This document shows, one piece after another, positions 26,628 through 34,898 of a stretch of DNA of 64,000 nucleotides. Source of the DNA: Betaproteobacteria bacterium (lineage in GTDB: Bacteria; Pseudomonadota; Gammaproteobacteria; Burkholderiales; SG8-41); contig OMIN01000142.1 of assembly GCA_900299145.1 (NCBI GenBank), forward strand, positions 1-64,000, in the 5' to 3' direction. The notes below the pieces were generated by a model, which made no database searches, was not told where the DNA came from, and saw only the letters and a list, made by a program, of their open reading frames with translations. The translations under genes were made by a program, and so were the position numbers. Position 1 is the stretch's first letter. Each line of letters opens with the position of its first letter.

Positions 26628-27580
26628 CCTCAAGCATGAAATTGCGGCAGTTTTTGTTCGCACTGCTGCTCGCCAGCACGGGAGCACTGGCGCAACCGGC
26701 GCCCGCCACCGCCCCCTCCACCGACGGGCAACTGTGCCGCAGCAGCACCAACCCCGATCTGGCGATCAAGCACTGCACCGCCGCAATTGAATCGAGCAAG
26801 GCCAACAGCGAAATGCTCGCTCAGTGGTATGTGCTGCGCGGCGCGCAATGGGCGAACAAGGACGACTACGACCGTGCGATTGCCGATCAGACCACGGCGC
26901 TGAAAATCGATCCGAAGACGCCGCGTGCCTATCACCACCGGGGCGCTGCGTGGTCGAACAAGGGCGAGCCGGATCGCGCCCTCGCGGATTTCGACGCGGC
27001 GCTGGCGCAGACGCCGGATAATCCGCAGATTCTTCACGCGCGCGGCATCGAGCACGCGGTAAAAGCCAACTACCCGCGCGCGCTGGCGGATTTTGACGCA
27101 GCCTTGCGCCACGCCAAGGGCAATGATGCACAAGGCGTGTATTTCGCGCGGGGCCGCACGCTGTTTTATCAATCCGAATTCACGCGCGCGGCGGCAGACA
27201 TCGAAACGGCGTTCAAGGCGCAGCCCAATATTTACACCGCGCTGTGGCTGTATCTCGCACGCCGCCGCAGCGGCCTGATGGACGCGGATGACCTGCTGGA
27301 ACGCGAAACGCGACGCATTCGCAGCGGCTGGCCAGCGCCGGTGATCGCTCTGTATCTCGGGCGCACCGACCCTGCGTCGGTGGTGAACAGCGCCACCGAC
27401 AGCGATCCGGTGCGCCGGCGCGAACTGCGCTGCGAAGCGGATTTTTACATCGCACAATCACACCTTATCAAAGGCGATCGCACGACCGCGCAAAGACTGC
27501 TCGAAGGCATGCAGCGCGACTGCCCGAAAAATATTCTGGAATATGAAGGTTCCATCGGCGAATTGCGGCGTGGCCGATGA
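26624..27580 (+). CDS. Periplasmic TPR-repeat protein
   Basis: 318 residues with a signal peptide (KLRQFLFALLLASTGALAQ) and at least three tetratricopeptide-like repeats: 'NKDDYDRAIADQTTALKIDP', 'NKGEPDRALADFDAALAQTP' and 'VKANYPRALADFDAALRHAK'. The start ATG overlaps the LeuD-like stop (ATGA); a second ATG 12 bases later is equally plausible. The track ORF from 26420 is a frame overlap. Such proteins scaffold protein-protein contacts; no partner is indicated. Confidence 0.82.
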   Translation: MTSSMKLRQFLFALLLASTGALAQPAPATAPSTDGQLCRSSTNPDLAIKHCTAAIESSKANSEMLAQWYVLRGAQWANKDDYDRAIADQTTALKIDPKTPRAYHHRGAAWSNKGEPDRALADFDAALAQTPDNPQILHARGIEHAVKANYPRALADFDAALRHAKGNDAQGVYFARGRTLFYQSEFTRAAADIETAFKAQPNIYTALWLYLARRRSGLMDADDLLERETRRIRSGWPAPVIALYLGRTDPASVVNSATDSDPVRRRELRCEADFYIAQSHLIKGDRTTAQRLLEGMQRDCPKNILEYEGSIGELRRGR

Positions 27581-27597
27581 TCTTGCAAGACATTACG

Positions 27598-27623
27598 TAA
27601 CTATCTGTTTTTAAGAACTTTTT
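27598..27623 (+). repeat. AT-rich motif copy 9 (TAACTATCTG)
   Basis: Full match whose second T-tract abuts the ATG of the GNAT gene, leaving no Shine-Dalgarno. Together with upstream CATTACG it is identical to copy 8 over more than 20 bases. Confidence 0.88.
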
Positions 27624-28355
27624 ATGAATGAATCTGTGCACCGCAATGCCCTTGGCCAGCCCATAGGCCAGCCCTTGCCGCAATGGAAAGCGCCGCCCGT
27701 GCCTCCGCGCGAAACGCTCAATGGTCGTTATTGCCGCATCGAGCCACTCGACGCGGCGCGTCACGCCGCCGATCTCTACGCCGCGAATGCACTGGACGCG
27801 AGCGGCGCGGGCTGGACTTATCTCACCGCCGGGCCGTTCGCAGATTTCATCGCTTATCAGGCGTGGGTGGAAAAAGCCGCTGCGGGTAACGACCCGCTGT
27901 TTTTCACGATTGTCGATCTTAAAACGCAAAAAGCAGTGGGCGTGGCGTCCTACATGCGCATTGATCCGGCGAACGGCGTGATCGAAATCGGCAGCCTGCG
28001 CTTTTCTCCACTGATGCAGCGCACGCCGGTATCGACAGAGTCCATGTATCTCATGATGAAAAATGCGTTCGCGCTCGGCTACCGGCGTTACGAATGGAAG
28101 TGCGACACACACAACGCGCCGTCGCGCGCGGCCGCACAGCGTTTCGGCTTTTCCTACGAAGGCATTTTCCGGCAGGCCGTGGTCTACAAAGGCCGCAACC
28201 GCGACACCGCGTGGTATTCCATCATCGACAGTGAATGGCCCGCCATCGACGCCGCGTTTAGTCAGTGGCTTGCACCGGAAAATTTCGATGCCGCCGGTAA
28301 GCAGCGCATGGCGCTGTCGTCGCTCACCGGCCCTTTGCTCAAGGCACGCGGCTAA
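27624..28355 (+). CDS. GNAT-family acetyltransferase (RimJ/RimL-like)
   Basis: 243 residues with the GNAT acetyl-CoA fold: 'RYCRIEPLDAARHAADLY', 'GVASYMRIDPANGVIEIGSLRFSP', and the hallmark 'KCDTHNAPSRAAAQRFGFSYEGIFRQAVVYKGRNRDTAWYS'. It resembles ribosomal-protein N-acetyltransferase-like enzymes that act on amino groups of proteins or small molecules. The ATG follows motif copy 9 directly with no ribosome binding site. It is convergent with the next gene, 6 bases apart. Confidence 0.88.
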   Translation: MNESVHRNALGQPIGQPLPQWKAPPVPPRETLNGRYCRIEPLDAARHAADLYAANALDASGAGWTYLTAGPFADFIAYQAWVEKAAAGNDPLFFTIVDLKTQKAVGVASYMRIDPANGVIEIGSLRFSPLMQRTPVSTESMYLMMKNAFALGYRRYEWKCDTHNAPSRAAAQRFGFSYEGIFRQAVVYKGRNRDTAWYSIIDSEWPAIDAAFSQWLAPENFDAAGKQRMALSSLTGPLLKARG

Positions 28356-28361
28356 CCGCAA

Positions 28362-29360
28362 TTACCGATAAACCGGAAACCCGCGTATCCGTTCAAGGTG
28401 TTTGTCCCACACTTCTCGATTGACAAAATTCACCGGCTTCTCGTCGCGCAGCAGACGCACCACTTCCTGTGCCGAGCCGATGGATAGCCGCTTCATGCTT
28501 TCCGTGGTCAGGCCGCCCATGTGCGCGGTCAGCACCATATTGTCGAGCTTGAGAAACGGGTGATCGCGCCGCAGCGGTTGTTCGGCATACACGTCGCACA
28601 CCGCACCGCCCAGGCGCCCATCCCCCAGCGCCGCGGCAATCGCCATTTCGTCCCACACCGGCCCACGCGACACGTTAACCAGACACGCGCCGCGTTTCAT
28701 CAACGCGATGCGATCCGGGTTGATGAGATTGCGCGTGGCGTCGGTTAACGGACAGCACATCGCAATGAAGTCCGCCTCGCGGCACAGCGTGTCGATGTCC
28801 ACCCCACGCATGAACGCGGGCAACGCATCGAGACGCCGCTGATGCCCGAGCACCTTAATGCGAAAGCCCGCGTGGCAGATTTCGCCGACGCGGCTGCCGA
28901 TGTTGCCCACACCGATCACGCCAATAGTGCGGCCCATCAGTTCGCTGGAGGTTTCGCCCAGCGCCCGCGCGGCGTTCCAGTCCTGGCTGCGCAGTGTCTG
29001 GTTGATGAGATGTATGCGGCGTGTCATCAGGAGCAGCGCGCTCATCACGTACTCGGCAACCGATTCCGCGTTCACTCCTGGCATGTTGGCCACGGGTATT
29101 GCGTGCGCCGTGGCGGCTTGCATCGGAATCATGTCGAGCCCCACCGCATAACGCACCACGCCACGCAGGCGAGTGGCCACCTCGAAAATGTCCTCCGGCA
29201 GATTCGCCCGCACCAGAATGGCGTCGGCCTCGCGCGCGCAATCGCGCAGCGTTTGCGGCTTGACGTCGGGCGCGGTCACCACGTTTGCCATGGTTTCAAG
29301 GATTTCCACGCCTTCGCGGCCGATGGGGTTGGTCAACAGTACGGTGGGACGGGTCATCAA
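28362..29360 (-). CDS. D-2-hydroxyacid dehydrogenase (phosphoglycerate-dehydrogenase-like)
   Basis: 332 residues. The NAD motif is 'GVIGVGNIGSRVGE', the catalytic arginine 'NVSRGPVWDE', the glutamate 'VYAEQPL' and the histidine 'TAHMGGLTTE'. It is of SerA-like size without an ACT domain, so a catabolic dehydrogenase is likelier than biosynthetic SerA. It is divergent from the CoA-ligase operon, with about 260 bases between for two promoters. Confidence 0.9.
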   Translation of the reverse strand: MMTRPTVLLTNPIGREGVEILETMANVVTAPDVKPQTLRDCAREADAILVRANLPEDIFEVATRLRGVVRYAVGLDMIPMQAATAHAIPVANMPGVNAESVAEYVMSALLLMTRRIHLINQTLRSQDWNAARALGETSSELMGRTIGVIGVGNIGSRVGEICHAGFRIKVLGHQRRLDALPAFMRGVDIDTLCREADFIAMCCPLTDATRNLINPDRIALMKRGACLVNVSRGPVWDEMAIAAALGDGRLGGAVCDVYAEQPLRRDHPFLKLDNMVLTAHMGGLTTESMKRLSIGSAQEVVRLLRDEKPVNFVNREVWDKHLERIRGFPVYR

Positions 29361-29620
29361 GGGCTCCAGAAAATCTTGTGGTATGTCATGGCGCAGCGGG
29401 CATCGCGCGTTTTATTCAGAGGTCGCGTTTGTTATTATCTCTGCTTTCGCGGCATGCCGCGCACGCATGCTGGACTCGCCCCGGCGAACCGGTGCGGCTG
29501 GCGCGTTTCACACTGGCAATCGCGATCACACGATCACGACAACAATCACCGCATGTTTGCACTTTCATACTTGTTCTCAAGCTCGTTCCACTTTACTTCC
29601 GCCGCGCGACTTCCCCGATC

Positions 29621-30754
29621 ATGATGATTCTTGAACACGAAGCCAAGGCGCTGTTACGCACCGTGGGCGTGGCTGTGCCCGATGGGACATTGATCAAACC
29701 GGGCTTACGCGCGCCAAAAGTACGCGAATACCCGGTCGCGGTAAAGGCACAGGTGCGCAGCGGCGGGCGCGGCAAACAGGGCGGCGTAATTCGTGCGAAC
29801 AATGCCCGTGAGCTGCACGCAGCGGCGAAAAAATTGTTCGCCACCGAGTTCAATGGCGAGAAGCCCACCGTGCTGCTGGCTGACCCGTGGCTCGCCATCG
29901 AACGCGAACTGTATCTGTCGGTCACCGTGGACAGTGCGGCAGGCGGCTATGTGGTGCTGTATGCCCCCAGAGGCGGCGTCAACATCGAAGACGGCCCGCC
30001 TCCCGTGCGCTATGCCATCGGCCCCGCGTGGAAGTTCCGGGCGCATGAGTTGCGCGCCCACCTCGAACCGGTGGAGACCGATTACCGTATCCGTGAGCGC
30101 GTGATTTCGCTGGCGCAGCGGCTGGTGGAAACCGCCGCCGCGCGCGATTGCCACACCATCGAAATCAATCCGCTGGCAAAGCTCGCAGACGCTGACAACC
30201 CCGAACTGCTGGCATTAGACGGCAAAGTGGTCTACGACGAGTGGGCGCACTACCGCAACGCTGATATTGAAGCGCAACGCCAGGGCGAGTTAAAGCGTGC
30301 GCACAAGTTGTTGCGCGCGAGCATGGAAATGGGTCATATGTATGTCAAGCTCGACGGCGATATTGGCCTCATTTCCGGCGGCGCGGGCATGACCATGGGC
30401 GCGATGGATATGATTCACGGCTACGGCGGCAAGCCAGGCTGCTTTCTAGATGTCAGCCCCGGCCCGGCGTCGCCCCGCGGTTACAAGCCGGCGTTTGCCT
30501 TGCTCGATGGTGACCCGGATGTGAAGGTCATCCTCGTCAGCGTGTTCGGCGGCGGCACGCAAATGAACCGCGTTGCACGGGCGCTCAAGGAAACGATGGC
30601 GACGCGCAAGAGCAAGAAGCCCGTGGTATTCCGCCTGGACGGTACTTATGTCGCAGAAGTGCCAGCGATTTTTGAAACCTTCGGCGCGCACAATCATGCC
30701 ACATTGGAGACAGCGGCCAGGGAAGCGGTAAAGCTGGCGAAGCGCACAAAATGA
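29621..30754 (+). CDS. Succinyl-CoA-ligase-like beta subunit (SucC/MtkA family)
   Basis: 377 residues: an ATP-grasp N-terminal part ('EHEAKALLRTVGVAVPDG', 'PVAVKAQVRSGGRGKQGGV', 'HTIEINPLAKL') and a CoA-ligase C-terminal part ('GDIGLISGGAGMTMGAMD', 'CFLDVSPGPASPRGY', 'VILVSVFGGGTQMNRVA'). Usual SucC has GNGAGLAM and GGG residues at these places, so it is a paralogue such as malate-CoA or another dicarboxylate-CoA ligase. The ATG at 29621 is chosen because homology starts there; the track ORF from 29285 is extended. It overlaps the alpha subunit by 4 bases. Confidence 0.88.
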   Translation: MMILEHEAKALLRTVGVAVPDGTLIKPGLRAPKVREYPVAVKAQVRSGGRGKQGGVIRANNARELHAAAKKLFATEFNGEKPTVLLADPWLAIERELYLSVTVDSAAGGYVVLYAPRGGVNIEDGPPPVRYAIGPAWKFRAHELRAHLEPVETDYRIRERVISLAQRLVETAAARDCHTIEINPLAKLADADNPELLALDGKVVYDEWAHYRNADIEAQRQGELKRAHKLLRASMEMGHMYVKLDGDIGLISGGAGMTMGAMDMIHGYGGKPGCFLDVSPGPASPRGYKPAFALLDGDPDVKVILVSVFGGGTQMNRVARALKETMATRKSKKPVVFRLDGTYVAEVPAIFETFGAHNHATLETAAREAVKLAKRTK

Positions 30755-31635
30755 GCATCCTCCTCGACCAATCCAACCGCGTGCTGGTGATGGGCGCGAC
30801 CGGCAACTACGGCAAGTTTTTCATGAAAGACGCCGGCAGCTATGGAACAACCATTGTCGCCGGCGTCTCGCCCGGGCGTGGCGGCACGGATGTGGATGGC
30901 GTGCCGGTGTTCGAGAGTGCGAAAGCCGCGGTAGTAGCCACGCGCGCGGATACGGCCATGGTGTTTGTGCCACCGGTACTCGTGCGTGCCGCCGCCATTG
31001 AAGCCATCGAGGCTGGCTGCAAACTGGCAGTTATTACCGCCGATGAAATGCCGGTGCGCGACATGATTGAAATTCGTGCCGCTGCGCTAGCCAACGGCGC
31101 TCGCACCACTGGCCCCAACTCGCCGGGACTCATATCCCCGGGCAAGGCCAAGATGGGTTTCATGCCGTCCTTTTGCTTCATGCGCGGGCCAATGGGTGTG
31201 ATTTCACGCAGCGGGTCATTGTCGTACGAAGGCTGCAAACGGCTTACCGTCGCCGGCATTGGCCAGACCACGGTGGTAGGCATCGGCGGCGACCCTGTGA
31301 AAGGCATGACGGCCGGCGAAGCGCTTGCGCTGTTTCACGACGATCCGGAAACGAAAGCCGTGCTGTATCTGGGTGAAATCGGTGGCGTCGAGGAAATTGC
31401 AGTTGCCGAATACGCCCGTTCCCAGGGCGCGAAGCCGGTGGCCGCACTGATCGTCGGCAAAACCGCGCCGCCCGGCAAGAAAATGGGGCACGCCGCAGCG
31501 CTCGTCGGCAGTAAAGCCGACGGCCATGCCGCCAAAACGAAGATGTTGAGAACCAGCGGTGTCTATGTGAGTAACGGCTTGCCCGATTTGGTCAAACAAG
31601 TTCAAGTCGCCCTGGCAGCAGCCGACCGAACATGA
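30751..31635 (+). CDS. Succinyl-CoA-ligase-like alpha subunit (SucD/MtkB family)
   Basis: 294 residues with the CoA-binding domain ('RVLVMGATGNYGKFFMKD', 'VSPGRGGTDVDGVPVF') and the ligase domain. The phosphorylated histidine is in 'GKTAPPGKKMGHAAALVG', matching the active site of SucD, so phosphoryl transfer should be intact. 'TGPNSPGLISPGKAKMGFMP' fits the family. It is translationally coupled to the beta subunit. With the neighbouring MaoC, crotonase and Bug genes it suggests activation of an imported acid to its CoA ester. Confidence 0.9.
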   Translation: MSILLDQSNRVLVMGATGNYGKFFMKDAGSYGTTIVAGVSPGRGGTDVDGVPVFESAKAAVVATRADTAMVFVPPVLVRAAAIEAIEAGCKLAVITADEMPVRDMIEIRAAALANGARTTGPNSPGLISPGKAKMGFMPSFCFMRGPMGVISRSGSLSYEGCKRLTVAGIGQTTVVGIGGDPVKGMTAGEALALFHDDPETKAVLYLGEIGGVEEIAVAEYARSQGAKPVAALIVGKTAPPGKKMGHAAALVGSKADGHAAKTKMLRTSGVYVSNGLPDLVKQVQVALAAADRT

Positions 31636-31657
31636 ACTCCCAGTTGAAAATATCTCA

Positions 31658-31683
31658 TAAGTATCTGTTTTAATTGATTTTTT
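31658..31683 (+). repeat. AT-rich motif copy 10 (TAAGTATCTG)
   Basis: Full match 26 bases upstream of the MaoC-like gene, T-rich strand in the sense direction. Confidence 0.88.
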
Positions 31684-31709
31684 GAATTACTGCCTGTAAA
31701 GGATTTGCC

Positions 31710-32912
31710 ATGAACAAACTTACCGAACTCAATATCACCGAAGAAGCGCCAGAAGGCCTGATCAACGAAGCATCGATGTCGGCCGCGCGCGAGTTGATCG
31801 GCAGCAAGCTGCGGCCGGAACAGTATTTGCGCGACGCAAGTGTGGATGCCATCACCATTTTCTCCAACGGCATCGGCGATCTGAATCCGCTCTACCGTGA
31901 TCAGGAATATGCGCGCTGGACGCGCTTTGGTGGTTTGATCGCGCATCCGTGTTTTCCGTGGACGCATCATTGGCCGGGCCGTTCGTATTGGGGCCTGCCC
32001 GGCGTGCACGGTTTCGGCGTGGCCATCGATTGCGAATATTTCCGCAACGTGCGGCCCGGCGACCGCATTTCCATCTGGAACCGCGTGATTGATGTGCAGG
32101 AAAAGCAATCCAAGTTCTCCGGCAAAATGGCCATGCAGTATCTCGAATCAACCTACATCAACCAACGCGACGAAGTGCTTTGCAAGGCGCTGGGCCTCAC
32201 CGCGCGCCACGAGCGCAAGGCTTCGCGCGACAAGGGCAAATACAAGGAAATCAAAACCCACGTCTACACACCGCAGGAGCGCGACCGCATTGATGAAATG
32301 GTTATCACCGAAATCGAGCGCATTCAGGGGCAGAAAACCCGCCACTGGGAAGACGTCAAAGTCGGCGACAGCATTGACGAAATCGCGCGCGGGCCGCTCT
32401 CGGCCTCTGACACCATGGCATTCGTGATTGCCTCTGGCCGAGGCTCGGCACACGGCGTTCTGCTGCGCCATGCGGCCAAGCACCCGAAACACTACATCCG
32501 CAACAAAAAAACCGGCGGCGGCGTGGAATACACCGGCATTGGCCACCACCGCGAAGATTTCGCGCGCGATGTCGGCGTGCCCGGCATGTACGACTACTTG
32601 CCGCAGCGCGCGTGCTGGTTCGCCACAGCCATCACCAACTGGATGGGTGACGACGCAGTGTTGAAGCGCCTGCGCATGGAAGCGCGCCTCTTCAACTGTC
32701 AGGGCGACACCACATTCATCAGCGGCAAAGTGGTGAAGAAATACGTCAAGGACGGCTGTGCGCTGGTCGATATCGACATGAAAGGCATCAACCAGCGCGG
32801 CGATTTGTCGTCGCCCGGTTTTGCCACAGTGATGCTGCCGTCCAAGGATCCGACGACCAAGATTCCGCTGAATGGCGCGGTGTGCGATCTCGAATTGCCG
32901 ATTGTACGTTAA
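31710..32912 (+). CDS. Double-hotdog MaoC-like dehydratase
   Basis: 400 residues made of two MaoC/FAS1-dehydratase-like hotdog halves. The N-terminal half includes 'NGIGDLNPLYRDQEYAR' (hydratase-like Asp/Asn loop) and 'YFRNVRPGDRISIWNRVIDV'. The C-terminal half includes 'HWEDVKVGDSIDEIARGPLSASD' and a histidine-rich 'GIGHHREDFARDVGVPG'. It probably acts as an acyl-CoA hydratase. A good AAAGGA ribosome binding site lies 8 bases before ATG. It sits just after the CoA ligase genes, consistent with a CoA-thioester pathway. Confidence 0.82.
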   Translation: MNKLTELNITEEAPEGLINEASMSAARELIGSKLRPEQYLRDASVDAITIFSNGIGDLNPLYRDQEYARWTRFGGLIAHPCFPWTHHWPGRSYWGLPGVHGFGVAIDCEYFRNVRPGDRISIWNRVIDVQEKQSKFSGKMAMQYLESTYINQRDEVLCKALGLTARHERKASRDKGKYKEIKTHVYTPQERDRIDEMVITEIERIQGQKTRHWEDVKVGDSIDEIARGPLSASDTMAFVIASGRGSAHGVLLRHAAKHPKHYIRNKKTGGGVEYTGIGHHREDFARDVGVPGMYDYLPQRACWFATAITNWMGDDAVLKRLRMEARLFNCQGDTTFISGKVVKKYVKDGCALVDIDMKGINQRGDLSSPGFATVMLPSKDPTTKIPLNGAVCDLELPIVR

Positions 32913-32930
32913 GCCGAAGTAACAGCATTC

Positions 32931-33143
32931 ATGGATGCAATTTCCGCAATCCTCAAATTCTTCGTTCCTGGATTGTTGGCCTTGGCACTTTGCTTTACAT
33001 TCGTATTTATCTTCACGCGCAAAGGTTCTAAGTTACGCAATTGGGTACTTGCAACCCCCAACAGAACTGGCTCTGTTGGCGTGGGCGCGCTGCTGTTGAT
33101 ATGGATTTGCATAGTCACTTACAACCGTTTCTTCGGCGCGTAA
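32931..33143 (+). CDS. Small two-helix membrane protein
   Basis: 70 residues with two clear transmembrane segments (ILKFFVPGLLALALCFTFVFIF and VGVGALLLIWICIVTY) joined by a short basic loop. No family is recognised. The start is 19 bases after the MaoC stop, with an AAGTAA region but no strong ribosome binding site. Codon use is less GC-rich than that of its neighbours. Confidence 0.55.
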   Translation: MDAISAILKFFVPGLLALALCFTFVFIFTRKGSKLRNWVLATPNRTGSVGVGALLLIWICIVTYNRFFGA

Positions 33144-33222
33144 GTTGTTCAGTCCCATCACACTTCCGCAGTGCTCTCTGTTTTGCTAAGGCAGCGTTTT
33201 ATTAAGATATCAAGAGACAATC

Positions 33223-33804
33223 ATGGCCAACACGATGCTCCTCGTCCTCGACATGATCAACGATCTGATTCACGAGGACGGCCCCAACGGCAAGAAAGGC
33301 TACGGCCCGATTCTCGAGCGGCGCAAGGTGATCGACAACGCCGCGCTGGCGATCAGCAAGGCACGCGCGGTGGGCGTGCCCGTCGGTTATGTGCGCGTGG
33401 GTTTTTCACCGGATTACCGCGAAGTTGCCGCCAACAGCGCATTGTTTAACGGCGCGAAAAAGGCGGGCCTGTTCAAGCTTGGCACCTGGGGCACCGAAGT
33501 GCATCCCAGGCTCGCGCCGCAGCCGAAGGACTACGACATCATCAAGCATCGCGTGAGCCCGTTCTACGCCACGCGGCTTGAAGTCATCCTCAGCACGCTC
33601 AACATCACCCGGCTGGTGCTGTTTGGTGTATCCACTACGGGCGCCGTACTGTCGGCGGCGAAGGACGGCCACGACCGCGACTTCGACATCACCATCCTCG
33701 ACGATTGCAGCGCCGCCGCCACTGACGAGCAGCACAAGGCGACGCTGGAAATGGTGTCACGGTTTGCGACAATTACGACAGCAGCAGACATCGTATTTCC
33801 TTGA
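33223..33804 (+). CDS. Isochorismatase-family hydrolase without the catalytic cysteine
   Basis: 193 residues of the cysteine-hydrolase fold. The catalytic aspartate is in 'LLVLDMINDLI' and the lysine in 'DIIKHRVSPFYAT'. The nucleophile position, normally GV.T..CV..T, reads 'FGVSTTGAVLSAAKDG', so cysteine is replaced by alanine. True isochorismatases also lack it, but nicotinamidases and carbamoylases need it, so an ether hydrolase or non-enzymatic role is possible. AAGAGAC precedes the ATG. It overlaps the next gene by 4 bases (TTGA). Confidence 0.82.
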   Translation: MANTMLLVLDMINDLIHEDGPNGKKGYGPILERRKVIDNAALAISKARAVGVPVGYVRVGFSPDYREVAANSALFNGAKKAGLFKLGTWGTEVHPRLAPQPKDYDIIKHRVSPFYATRLEVILSTLNITRLVLFGVSTTGAVLSAAKDGHDRDFDITILDDCSAAATDEQHKATLEMVSRFATITTAADIVFP

Positions 33805-34835
33805 AGCGGCCCAATTCAGGATCCGGTTGGGCGGGCAAAGCACAGCGTGCCCACCGACCGCGCGCGTGGGCACGCTGTGCTTTGCCCACCCTGCTTCTTC
33901 TGCTGTTTGCCTCCACGCTCGCACTGTCACAATCTGACTACCCCGCCCGCCCTATTCGTCTGATTTGCCCGCTCCCCCCCGGCGGCGGCGCCGACTTGGT
34001 CGCCCGCGTAGTGGCGGAACGTCTCTCGAAAAACCTCAATCAGCAGGTTCTGGTCGACAACCGCGCCGGTGGCGGCACGGTGATCGGCGCCGATCTTGCC
34101 GCGAAGTCTGCGCCAGACGGTTACACGTTGCTGCTCGGCACCGCCACCACACACGCCATCAACAGCAGTCTGGTGAAAAAGCTGCCCTACGATCCGGTGA
34201 AGGACTTCGCGCCGGTTTCGCTGGTAGCTGTGTTACCGCAGATCATCGTCGCACATCCGTCTTTGCCCGCCAACACGCTGCCAGATCTGATCACGCTGGC
34301 GCGTCAGCGCCCGGGGGACATACTCTTCGCCTCCACAGGCAACGGCAGCGCGAATCATTTGGGTGCGGAAATGCTCAATAGCGTGGCCAGGATCAGAACC
34401 ACCCACGTGCCTTACAAAGGTGCGGGGCCTTCGGTCACCGATCTGCTCGCCGGGCAAACGCAGTTCATGTTCAGCACGATTCCGCCAGTGCTGCCGCATG
34501 TGAAAGCCAGCCGTTTGAAAGCGCTGGCCGTGGCGCACGCCAAACGTTCTGCCCTGTTGCCGGCACTGCTCACCACCGCCGAGAGCGGCGCGCCCGGCGT
34601 GGAAGCAAGCTCCTGGAACGGCATACTTTCACGCGCGGGCACGCCGCTATCCATCATCACGCGACTGCACACAGAACTCTCTGCCATCATGACTCAGCCG
34701 GAATTGCGCGACAGGCTTGCCGCTGCCGGTGTTGAACCCATGCTCAACACGCCGGAAGAGTTCGCGCGCTACATCGCGTCGGAGACGGCGCGCTACGCAA
34801 AAGTGATTGCATTTTCCGGTGCGCGCATCGATTAA
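33801..34835 (+). CDS. Bug-family solute-binding protein 3
   Basis: Up to 344 residues starting at a TTG that overlaps the previous stop. Family blocks are 'YPARPIRLICPLPPGGGADL', 'LVDNRAGGGTVIGADLAAKSAPDGYT', 'THVPYKGAGPSVTDLLAG' and 'FMFSTIPPVLPHVK'. The first 35 codons run through a perfect inverted repeat, so the n-region of the signal peptide (KAQRAHRPRAWARCALP before TLLLLLFASTLALSQS) seems to be encoded by a repeat element. A shorter start is possible (TTG at the second repeat arm). Confidence 0.9.
   Translation: MKRPNSGSGWAGKAQRAHRPRAWARCALPTLLLLLFASTLALSQSDYPARPIRLICPLPPGGGADLVARVVAERLSKNLNQQVLVDNRAGGGTVIGADLAAKSAPDGYTLLLGTATTHAINSSLVKKLPYDPVKDFAPVSLVAVLPQIIVAHPSLPANTLPDLITLARQRPGDILFASTGNGSANHLGAEMLNSVARIRTTHVPYKGAGPSVTDLLAGQTQFMFSTIPPVLPHVKASRLKALAVAHAKRSALLPALLTTAESGAPGVEASSWNGILSRAGTPLSIITRLHTELSAIMTQPELRDRLAAAGVEPMLNTPEEFARYIASETARYAKVIAFSGARID
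33833..33887. repeat. Perfect 22-bp inverted repeat inside the Bug gene start
   Basis: Arms begin GGGCAAAGCACAGCGTGCCC and return as its exact complement after an 11-base loop. This is a known-looking 'GTGGGCA..GCTTTGCCC' REP family. It lies within the 5' coding end of the Bug gene and could fold in its mRNA near the start. Confidence 0.88.
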
Positions 34836-34855
34836 AGCGCCACGAAACTATCAAG

Positions 34856-34883
34856 TAACTATCTGTTTTAAAACAATATTTTT
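34856..34883 (+). repeat. AT-rich motif copy 11 (TAACTATCTG)
   Basis: Full core match between the Bug gene and the crotonase gene, 15 bases before the latter's start, T-rich strand sense. Confidence 0.85.
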
Positions 34884-34898
34884 AGAGACATACATATT

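Noticed and set aside
33165-33190. CTCTCTGTTTTGC before the isochorismatase-like gene as a motif copy
   Set aside because: Only TCTGTTTT matches; the leading TAA(G/C)TA and the second T-tract are missing.
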